Shown: in pieces, positions 27,201-39,200 of the stretch | Position numbering within the stretch: the stretch's first letter is position 1 | How the letters are laid out: each line of letters starts with the position of its first letter | Origin: Spodoptera frugiperda | Lineage: Eukaryota; Arthropoda; Insecta; Lepidoptera; Noctuidae | NCBI RefSeq assembly: GCF_023101765.2 | Contig: NC_064227.1 | Span: forward strand, 2,985,592-3,049,591 | Direction of reading: 5' to 3' | Length of the DNA stretch: 64,000 bases | Notes under the pieces: generated by a model | Told to the model about the DNA's origin: nothing | What the model saw: only the letters and a program-made list of their open reading frames with translations | The model's database searches: none | Program-made: the position numbers and the translations under genes

Positions 27201-30200
27201 TCTGTCTGTTTGGTGAAGCTAGGTCTGTCTGTATAGGATAAAAATGTATCTTTAAATGTGTTGAATACCTGAACCGATTTCACTAATTATGTTTTTGTTG
27301 TTTACTACGTTTAGAAGAAAGTTCTTATGTAAGACAAAAGGCGCAATAAAAATGATGTGCAGAAAATATTAATATTATTTCTTATTTTTAAATATAGTCT
27401 GCGGAATAAGTTTTTAAACTGGCATGGTCACTAGCACTAACATTAGAACTTAAGACGGGATATATATGTAAATGGAAACTCGTTGGTAAATATCCCGTCT
27501 TAAGTTATAATGTTAAAGTTTGCGAGGTCTGCGAGTTACTTAATAAAACCATGTGGTTTATTTAATGAAAGTCAAAGGGTGCTTTACCAACAGAAATGTG
27601 CTATGCTACATTGCTGCGGACGCGTTTGGCTTCCACCAATCACATTCATTGGTACACATGACTTAGCACTGGTGTAAATGGATTCAGCTAAGTTATGTTT
27701 GCTATGGATGGTTGTCCTACTATCGATACATCGCATACTCAAGCTGCGTATATACCTCACACAGCTATGTACATAGCTCAGCGTCAGTGGAATCGGTCAC
27801 ATAGTTTCACAACTTAGCTATTCAATAGCTATCCTCGTAGCTATTACAACTTCGTAGCATAGCTACATACCATATCTTTGGTGAAAAGCACCCACAAACT
27901 GAGTCTGCTCTGACATATAGCATAATTATTTATTTATTTGCATACACGTTAATTTTATGTATTGCATACCTACATAAATATTAAAATCTTCAAACATTGC
28001 ATTTCTGTGGTTAAAGAGTAGTCTTTTAAAACCCCCTTTTCACACTTCGGTGAGATTACTATAAGGAACCACTCGGCTGTTAATGTTGAGGGGTAGGCAG
28101 CATTTGAAGTCGAAATATGCATATTGAGTGCTATGCAGTGGTTCGGAGTGATTGAAGAGGACTGTAATTATGAGGTTTGTGGTGAAAAAGGAGAAAGGGG
28201 GAGTTTTAATGAATCCTAGTAATTTAAGCGTGAATTGTAGGGGTAGCTAAAAGATTTTTGAAGTAGTTTGGAACTGAAAGGGGTAGTTGAAAGTGGTAGT
28301 TTCCTAAATAATAAGTAAAATTTAATTTAAGTCTTTGATATAGAAAAAGTCGTGGTGTCCCGGAGTTTTAAGACGCCCGCTCCTCAAGCATGAGGGTGCG
28401 TGTTGGAAACCTACCAATGGGAAGTACTTACGTGACTTTTTCGGAGTCATATGTACTTTCTAAGATTATTTAGATACCACTGACAAACGTTGAAGAAAAT
28501 CTGAGCATATACAATGTGATAGGGGTAAGACTTCTAACCCGTTAAGGCTGAGTACTACGTCTAATTGTAGTGACAAAAAAAATTATATGAGGGGTTGTTA
28601 ATTATAAGTTTGATCGCCAACCCGCATTGAGCAAGCGTGGTCAATGCTCAAACCTTCTCCATACAAGAAGAGGTTTGAGTCAGTAGTACTAATAAGTTAT
28701 TGATGCGATATTGCAATTGTATTTATGACGTTAAAACAAAGAGGCATATCGAAATAATAACATTGCTTGTAATAATGAATCTTGGCAGTTATACGAAATA
28801 CGCAATTTCCCTTTGCTCTTGTTTCCTCAACAGCGAGACAGTAAATATAATAGAAGAAACGTTACAGGGAGCGATAATCATAATAAAACAGTTTCCAGGC
28901 GTTCATGACGTCAGACTTTGTGCGTCGCGCCCTGGGGATACAGTTTATTTGCACGACCCAGTCTCAAGGATATTAAACAGCTTTATATGTATAGTATATG
29001 TCTATATGTATAAATGTTAACACGTACTATTAATTTCGTCTAGAATTAAATGTAACGTTGTATTGTAAGTCCCGTGTTGGGCGCCAATAAGATCAGTTGT
29101 AGTCCCACGGTGGGCGGCAATATTTTTAACAATTATATTTTTGCCTCGTTACGATAGGATGACAAGGGGTCTCGGGTTTGATTCTGGAGTCGGGCAAAGT
29201 ATCATTTGGGTTTTTTTTGGCTTTACGAAAATTTCTCAGTAGTAGGTCGGAGTCTGAAATTGTGCCCAGTGTATGGCAATAGGCTCACCCCCTATTACAT
29301 GGGACTTATAACACTAATGGTGAAAAGTAGGTGTACATTGTATAGCGGCATCACGTGCCGTAATGTGCATCTCTGCCTACCCTTTCGGGGATAAAAGGCG
29401 TGACATTTTTTTATCTTTTTGATTATGATAAAGCTAAAAATATCTCATTTTACTTCTGATATCTAGCAAACTAGATTGTTACAACCAATATTATCGTATA
29501 TCAAAGACATTTATGACTTATATGAGTTATCGACCACTCATGTTATGTATGGATTATTGCGACCCCACTTTTACCCCCATATAAGTATTTCTCGGAAATG
29601 TTAAACGATTTCTAATGTCGTTCGCTTCAGGGAATCCCTTTGAACAGCCAATAGCGTTACGAAGTTATGATTGCAAGAATAAGTTAATTTTGTACCATGA
29701 AATATTCATAAATATTATATTTGCTGTTACTTTTTTGTTCAAATACACTTTTAGGCTGATGTTTTTGAATTGTTTTCTTGCTTCACCTGGCTTTTAGTAA
29801 CTACATTTTTGTCTGTAATTTTTAACCAAAATCCGCGATTATGAGAACCATTTGTCATTTTCCTCCCAAAAAACTCCAGAGGGAAACTGTCTCCTCAGTC
29901 TTTGACCTCTTATTCGTTTTTAAGGATTCTTCCCAAGTCTGTAATAACTGTCATAAATGTTTATGTGACAACTGGGAGTATCACTTTTACTGTTTGAGGT
30001 AAAGCAGTTTTTCAAGATGCTCCAAATAAGCTTGTATAGGTTTATCGAGGCCTTGCGGCTAAAAGAGGTAAAAAAAATTTTTATGACTTTGAGTTATATA
30101 CATATTCGGAATCGTTTAGCAACGAATGGCCGGCTCGAATAAACGATTTCGTTTCGATTACTTTAAATGTAAAGGAAACTCGTGCAGCTAATTTTTCTTC

Positions 30201-33200
30201 GTCGAATGATGTGTATAACTCAATATTGCAAATACTATCGCTTATTCCCTTTTGGCCGGAAGGCATGGATATAGTCAATTTTGTTTGATGCAATATTGAC
30301 ATACTATGTACTATTTAATATTTTACTCAAAGTTTAAACTGCGCTGCATTGATCAGGGTTACAAACAGAACTTTAAACTGAAGTTAGACCTACCAAATGG
30401 TGGCAGATACTTTAGGAATTTCAGAATTATTATGTCATTAGCTTCTGCTAGGGGCTTTGCCCGACTTTCCGTGGGATAAAAAGTTTCCCATTTTTCAAGT
30501 CAGCTCATACCCTGTCTGTCATCAAAATCTGTTCAGTAGTTTTAGCGTGATTGACGGACAAACATCCAAACAAACTTTCACATAATTATAATCTTATAGT
30601 ATGATAGTAGCTTTACCACAAAAGTCTATTTTGGGAATGTAACTATTTTCTTTTCTTTTACTTTATTTTCAATCTCTAAAGTAAGTAGTTAATGTAAAGT
30701 TTTAATTAAGTGCACTAGGTAACATTAGTTAGTACTGCTACCGTATCTATTCTAGCCGCCGCGGCGCAGTGTCGCCATCTTCCGGTTTGAAACGACTTAT
30801 GTAGGTACTAGATACTGATTTAAGTAGAGGTACGCATGCAATTGTTTCTTGTATTGCTAACTTACTTACTTCGGAGCAAAAGTTATGCAGTTTGAGAATT
30901 CTCTAGATTCTAGCTAAAATAATATCAATCAAATGAATAATATAGCAAATAAATATACTTTATTAGGAAACATTATGCTATACGCTATAATTATTATTGT
31001 TTGCTAAAGATTTTTATTAAAGTGATTTAACACTAGTAGATTTGCGCACAGAGGTACTTACTATTTTTTATTCTATGTCCTTTATCTGAAAATACAAACA
31101 TTTTCAATTATGTAAGTTGTCGATTTAATCATAAAGTCTAGTATTCTCTATTCGGTAAAAGCGTGTTGTTAGCTTTTCAATTTTCAGTTAGATTAAGTCT
31201 TAATTCTACTAGGTAACGTATGTATTTTTTATTACCTCTAAACATTGTTATTTGTTATATTATTATATTGTTACTTGTTTTTTAAATCACCATTTGGCTC
31301 AAAATATAATAGCTAAGGAAAGAAGTAATCACTAAATACTTCAAAACAACACGATTTATATCTACTCCTTTAACCAATAACTTTCACTACACCACGTTAT
31401 AATAAACAAACAGGCAGACACGTAATTTTATATAAATGTCACACAAATAAAGCCTGGCAGGACACGTAATACATTATTCATCCCCACCGGCTAGCCTAAA
31501 TCTAGGTCTAGATCGATAGGCATTCTAGATTTATACTGGCTGAATTTAGATTCGGCCAAAGCCGTCACTTCGAATTTTGTCGAAATTCAGCTGCTGTTTT
31601 GGAGGCGTGTTTTTTTAAAATATATTATTGTTATGAATTTTGTTCTTTTTTGTACTTTTGGAATGATTTCGGTTTAATATAAAAGGCTTAGTGTAATCGG
31701 AACGTTTCAGAAATACGTCATGCACAACTTTTATTGGTTTTTATAATTTTAATCGTTTCAGTTTTCGTGTTATTCATGCAATATTAGCCTTAAACAGTTG
31801 ATTATAACTATTATTACATAACATAAACATTAAATTCCTTAATGTTTTTTCCAATAAATCTCTTTTTTTCCATCACCTGTTTACGGCGTTTGGGAGCGTT
31901 CCGATTATAACCTGTATGGATAATAATTTTATAGGATACTTCTCATGCCACGGGAACACGGGCGAAGCTGCTGGGAGAAGCTAGTTACTTATAATTAGAG
32001 ACCGGATAGTATGCATTTGCATATTTGCATATGCATTTGCATATTTAAGCCATTTACAAGGCTAATAGCGTATTTTTACTAATGATGCATATTATTGCTA
32101 TAATTTACAGTAGGTATTAATGGACCGACGGAAGTTTTGCCAGAAAATATAAGCGCTAACATAGCACCCAAGTTCAAATTCTGCCCAGTTACCTCAGTAG
32201 ATGTGGAGCGATCATTTTCGACCTATAAAAATATTTTGAATGATCGAAGACATAATCTTGATTGTTAATGTTTACAAAAATATTAAATAATGTTACATGT
32301 TACTGTATCGATTAACATCTATTAATGGATAGTTTTCTATAAATGTATGCTGATTTTTTTATAAAAAATATAAAACTAAATTAAAAAGATACATACATAA
32401 TAAAGTAAAACATAAGACAAGTATTTACTAACAAAATACTTAAATCTAAAGGAATAATATTTACAAAACAAAAAAAAACTCATTTAATGTTGCATATTCT
32501 GTCAGTTTTCGTGCATATTTTAGGCATTTTTCATGCATATTTGCATGCATATTTCAAGCTTTTTATGTTGCATATTATCCGGTCTCTACTTATAATCCTA
32601 TGCTTTGTTATGTAACAAATTAATTCCAATGTAGGTAAACAATTAAGATAAACCTACTCAAAGGCAACATTACTTCTAACCACAACACAATTTAAGAACT
32701 CAAACCTTTTTCCCCCAAAATCCCTTTCTACCTCAAACCCTCTCTACCTAAAAATTTTCGCTTTATACTTTTGACCTCCAGGCTCGGATCGATCCAAAAC
32801 TTAAGCCGACGCGTTCAGACATTTCAGACGAGGGTAACAGGCGGTCTGACCTTAGTCGTACTTTATCACTGCAGTTAAAATATACACGATCTTTATTAGA
32901 GTTAGTATGCCAAATCTAGATTTTAGGGTAGTAGGCTACATAATACTGCGGCTTTAAATGTCTGAAGGGCTGTGCTGTAGTGTAAATTCATTATATTATT
33001 CAATATTTTACCAATAATGTTACAGATGACTGACGCCCGAATATGATATTATGCTACTCAATTTTAAGTTGTACTTAAATATCGTGCTATCTCTGTCATT
33101 TACAAAGGATTTGTAGGGACATAACTATTCTTGAGCGCGTCTTAAAATTGAGTGACGTTTGAGTATTTGACCATGAGTGAGTTTTGGTGTGTGAGAGCCA

Positions 33201-36200
33201 TGCCAGGGCACGAATGGGTCGGTTGGACCGGAGTGATACCACGGTCTCACAGAAAACTGTCGTGAAACAATACTCGCGTTGTGTTTCGTCGTGTGATTGA
33301 GGTTCAATCTTCCCAATTTCTGATTTCCCAACAACCCTTAAATTCCTAACTCCCAAAAGGTCGGTCACGCACGTGTAACCGCTCTGGTGTTTCGAGTGTC
33401 CATGGGCGGTGGCGATTGCTTACCATCAGGTTAATGTATAAACAAACTTGCACAAGGCGCCCGTTCCCATCACCGTTTCGAAGTTTCTTTAGGCACTAAA
33501 CAAACGTCGACTTTATATCTCACTAATAATAATAATGTCGAAATTTCTTTGAAACTGATACCTTCTGTTCTTCAATACTATGATTTAAAATTATCCTCAC
33601 AATCAATACTCGTGTCTCGTCTTAACAACTCAAAGAGGATTTATATTGTGAACAAAAATAAAATCTCTGAAAACGTTAAGAGGATTACGTTTATTTATTG
33701 TGTAGCTTTTCGCTGAAAAATATTTAATATCTCGAATTCTTCTTATTTCATTTTACGCAATAAACATAATAACATAATATCTTATTTTTATTCTCTGAAG
33801 ATTTAAAGACTGTTTTGGAGATGTCTGGCAGTATTTTTTTTATGAGGGAAAATCATCCAATGACTTCTTACGCCTTGGATGAGGTGGGAGGGAGTGACAG
33901 ACTCTTACTGACTAAAAAAACAGGAGTAAGAATGGGGTGGCCCATTCTTACTCCTGCTTAGTGTTTGCGAGGATGATGTAGATCGAGTATGCGATGTATC
34001 GATAGTATCTCTACTATCGATTGAGCCATCCATACCACACATCCATAGCGTATATTTTTACATAAAAAGCCTAGCCTAGCTGAGTCCGTTTCCACCAGTG
34101 CTAAGCTATAAGTCCCGATGAATATGGTGGAAGCCAAACGCATCCACTGCAACGTAGCATAGCACATCTCTGGTAGAAAAGCACAACTTAGATTTTTTCT
34201 GGAAACAAATGAATTATGTATTTTATTTTAAGGGTCGGTTTTACAATGCCTAATGGATTAGCCACTATGCACTAAATAAATAAGAACGTAATTTGCATGA
34301 ACTATTATCTGTTATATAAGCTGTTTATCAGGTATTTACCTACCTATATGAAGGTGGTAAAACAGGCGCTTTTTCTAAATCAGCTACAGAAATATATCTC
34401 TGCGGACAATGCGGACTTTTTAGGCTTCAGAAGATTTTCTAGGCTTCATAAGTAGGTCTTACACAATCGTCTTTTGTTTAGGTCCCAAAAGACAGTTCTT
34501 AATGCCAGTCTAGATATTTCAGAAAGGATTTGGACCTTGAAAAATAAAGGGGTTTAGGTAGAAAAGTTATTTATTTTGTTTATGAAGGTTATTTGTTTTA
34601 CTTATGGACTTTTATTTTTCTTTGGGAGGGAGATCTTTTGCAGGATAAGTAAGTGAAAATATTTCGTATGAACTTAACTTACATTAAATGATAAATACCA
34701 AATTTGTATGAAGCCTTATAGAAAGGTAAAGATGGAATAGAAAAGTAAAGGGTTTTTTTTAATCAGGAGAAGGTCAAAGATTATTATATGGTTTCACCCG
34801 GCTTGGGCGAGGTGACTGGTACCGTGTCAGACTCTTACTGACTATAAACCACCCCGTTCCTACCGGTAACCCGCCAGACAGTCCGCAGCTCCAGTGTAGA
34901 AAAGTAGAGGATTACCGAAAAAAAGATGGATTACTAGAGTGAAGCATGATTGAAAGTGAAAAGAGCATGTGATAGGATGACATCCAATAGAGAAGAATGG
35001 AAATAGAAAACATACTATGCCGACCGATGAAGCTTAGTTTAAAATTTCAAAAAGGCACCACAACCATCTTAAACGAATAAATCAGCCAAAAAATAACTTC
35101 CTTCTAAACTATTTCTCACCTTTATTTATTGGCGTAGGTATTTCTTTTCAGTATTCAAAATCCTTAACCCAATCGATTCTATTTCTCATTTGCGAGAGAG
35201 GCATCGAAACAGTTGGGAAGGGACATAAATAAACCACTTCCCCGAGGGATGTGTTTTTTGTGTACCCAGCTGTGAAAAGCCAGTATAAACTGACCTTCGA
35301 ATATGCGGATAGATGATATAAAGAGGAGACCATGGTAAACTGGTTTTGTGTAGTGTGATGTGGAACCTACATAAGCCTTCAAGGCTTTGACGTGAGGAAA
35401 CGTGGGTAGCTTTATATATTCGGTTTAGTAAATTGAATCCGAAGGCTCGATTTCCGAAAGTCGATCTTTTAGCTGGTTTTTGTTTTGTCTAAAGTTGTGT
35501 TGAGTTTGTTTTTGTTGAGAAGATTGGTTTTTTGATCAAGTAGTTGATTAGTGTTCTGTGCTGTGGTTATACAGAATACTAATGGGGATATTTTTTTAAA
35601 AAATACTCAGTAGTATGGAGTTACAAACTGACAAGGGCAAAATTATTTATTTCAAGTAGAAGTATAAATATCCAACCGTGTGTTCAAAAGTGCCTTCATT
35701 TGTGTTCGGTAGGTATATGATAATATCCCCAATTACATCAGACTCATAAAGTACTCTGGTGAAAAATGGATGTTACAATGTACAATTTATGTAGCTTTAC
35801 CTACCCTTCAGGGGATCAAAAGACGCGACTTTATTTATACATTTGTATGTAGATCTACTCGTACCTTCCTCAGAATAACAGTGTGATACAGCACAAATGT
35901 CAGACTTAACTCTCCGCAGACTATCTGTCACCGAAACATTACCACCAATTTCATCTTTCCCCATCTTTTCCCTCAACAACCAACAATAGATCTTATTTCC
36001 TGCTGCTCACAGTACATTTTTCCTCATCAACCGTTACACAGAAGCTGGATAATGCGATTTTCAACCTTTGTAGAATGCGTTTAACGTTGTAATTTGTTTG
36101 TTAACAGGCGGACGCGAGCACCGCGTTCCTGCGGGCTGCGCGCGCAGGCCAGATTGAGAAGATCATAAGCCTTTTGGAGCAGGGCGTTGACATCAACGTT

Positions 36201-39200
36201 AGCAATGCTGTAAGTTATATTGTGACGTCATTGTTTATTACAGGCTGAAAATTGTGTTGAATGTGAGGTAGATTCGTAAAAAAGACTTTATTGTAGAGCA
36301 TTTAAAGTTACATTTAACACTTTAAGCTAGCAGTGGATTTGTGTGACCAACAGATTTTAGTTATCAGACAAAGTCTTAATAATATTACCGACATTTTTTA
36401 TTTATCTTCATTTCATTCGTTCATTTTTGTTCACGAAAGTACGCAATAAATAGAATTATAGTATACAATCTGCGAAGTTTCGTCCGAAACTTAGTTTTTC
36501 GTTGAATTAGAGTAGGCCCCCAGATTCGTTATTAAAGTCTTTATTGTATAGCATTTAAAGTTACATTTAACACATTAAACACTATGGGGGCCAAATTGAC
36601 CGGTGCTAGCGAAAGATTTGCCTGACCAACAGATTTTAGTTGGCAGACAAAGTCTTAATAATATTCCCGACATTTTCTTATGACCATTCCAAGCTGGTAT
36701 TAGGCTATTTTATTTTCTTAAGTCAAAGATAATCGTGAGATAACTGATCGATATGCTTTCGGTTTCCTTTGTTTGAGAAAATGGCAAGGAAAGGAAAGGA
36801 ACATTGGTAATACGAGTACAATGGACTTTCAATTTTAAGACTTAATTTTCGCAATTTAATTATTGTCATCGCAGAATAAAGCTTTTCATGTTATTAATTT
36901 TTACCAGAAAAGGTTACATTCTTATCATTTGAGTAATTTATAAATTAAAATAAACCATTCTAATCCCAAAAACGGAACATTAATAGGTATTAACAAAAAA
37001 ACATAAAGACATGCGTTCTACGCTATCCTTTATGTAATAAACAGGCTGAACATCATCCTTATATACCAACACGTACATAGTCGTGACATCACGTCAACGA
37101 CGTCATGTGACGTCATTTGACATGAGAGCCACTCGAGACGTAGCCGGCGTCATTAGATGCCTCGCTGTATTTATATTTAACCGACTACATAGGTGAGGTT
37201 CCGTGTTTGTATTTGTAATTTTTTTTGTTGAGCTACTCGGATACTTTCCATAAAACATTTATGGAAGGTAATCTTTATCGAAAACCATTTCTTTCGATTC
37301 AGTTGTAACCTAAAAAATTACTATTGCTATGAGATTTTTAATTGACTTACGTGATTAAATATACAGTCAGATGTATGATTCTGATAAAATATTGATGATT
37401 TCATCATCATCAACTTAACTCCCTGCAACATTACTCAGGTCGTAAGCTTTTTGAATTAACTATCGTGAGATAGTTTAGCTAATCCAATAGTAATTTCCCA
37501 ATTTCAGTTTGAAAACTCCTAGAAACAATAAAAAACTATTCTTAATAAACACAAATTGTCTAAAACAAAGCTCTATAAAATAACTAAAACAATAGTCATT
37601 TTGTATGCGAATATACCACGTCAATCCTCCACTGTATTAATGGAAAAAGAATACTATTTACATACAAATAAGGTTACTTTTTGCGAATAGTGTTGCTTCC
37701 TTTTAATATATGGATACGTGGTTGGTTCATTTGAATTTCGCACGCGATTCCGTCACGAATATAGATATCATTCCCTTTGAACGAATGAACGAATGAAATT
37801 AACGTACTAGATTGTACGAAGAACGAAGAATTGTGTGAGGCTACATTTTGTTTTAGCAAAATTATTTGTACGTTAAAATCAAGGCTAATAGAATTCATTG
37901 GCAATGTAGAATATCAATAAATATAAGTTGGATTACTAACGTAGCTGACAACTATGTTAATCGACTAGTTTCGGGCTACATCAGGGTCCATATAAATGAG
38001 CATAAAATCTTTCCTTCTCTTCTCTCTTTTTCTCTTTTTAAAACGTTGCCTCACACTACGCCTTTCTTCTGTGTCGTGGATGCGTTTACAAACATACAAG
38101 TTGACATATGATACCCAGACCTGAAACAACAATTTGTGGATCACACAAAGGGTTGCTCCGTGCGAGAATCGAACCCACTACAAGTTTCACGGCAGCTGGT
38201 TGCCCAGCCAATGTCACCCACCGTGTAGTCAAAATGAATGTGACAAAAAATAAAACAGTGAGTGTCGCGCTGCCAACATCAAAATAAAAACACTGTTCTG
38301 GGGGAATGACTTTCCCGCCTAGGGCGAGGCGAGAGGGAGTGTCAGACTCTTACTGACTAAAATCCGCCCCGTTCCTACTCCTGCTTCTCAAGCCCCGGTA
38401 ATCCCGCTAGGTAGTCCGCAGCTCCGGATTATTTGTCCATTTTAAATCAATCATCTCATAAACCAAACTGATCACATTATCAGTCACTGCGCCAAAACTC
38501 GTCTATAAAACAAAAGTTCGCATTCATTACTGACTATAAACGTTTGCGTGTTTACCATTAGCGTGCTAACGCGGACTTGGTTGCGTGACAATACACATGC
38601 GACGCAAGCGGACTGGATTTTTTTTTATTATACAGGTGTGATTAGGCAATGGTACTTAATTAAGTAGTCCATTACGTAGGCGCCAATTTTCGTATGGAAT
38701 TTTTGTTTGTTAGTGAATTTATTTATGTTAATATTGGTTTTAATTTCAGTTATTTTTGGATCGAATGCCTCGTTATGGGGGTCGCACGTGCCAGTAGTTT
38801 CGTCTTGCCTACATCGGGATCCATCATTAATGAGCATAAATTCTTACACACTAATATATCTTAATTTACCTAAAACAGGAAGAGTCTGTTGACTCTTCAT
38901 ACTATTGCCTTATTTTTTCTGCCACTTTATGTAGTTGGTTGCTGTGGCGACACATTGACAAACATACAAATGCACATGACAGAAGTCGCACATAGACTAC
39001 GACGAAATCAACGGATGACGTCACAAATATGTGGATCGCACATATGAGGGTTACATCGAATTAACACGGAATCGAAAATCCCACGAACAACAGTTGGGCA
39101 GAAAGCCCGGCAGGCCGATCACCTCAGCCAATGGTCACAAAATAGTGACTTTGCAATAGGGAACTTTAAAACAGTTCCCTGAGTGGTGACCCCCGACGTG

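Larger units (their letters stand above)
12223..36107 (+). other. Ankyrin intron 1 (23.9 kb)
   Basis: Donor gtgagt, acceptor ttaacag. It is unusually long compared with the later introns and is dominated by transposon remnants listed individually. Recognisable parts thin out in 12223-13230, 13790-15420, 16890-18060, 18275-19336, 20690-21070, 22640-23780, 24245-25230, 25740-26120, 26890-27420, 29410-30120, 30600-31995, 32597-33185 and 34190-34790; I see nothing functional there. Confidence 0.7.

Noticed and set aside
32020..32060. Octamer-like atttgcat sites as an enhancer
   Set aside because: They are the subterminal repeats of the hAT element and recur at its other end; no independent evidence for regulation.
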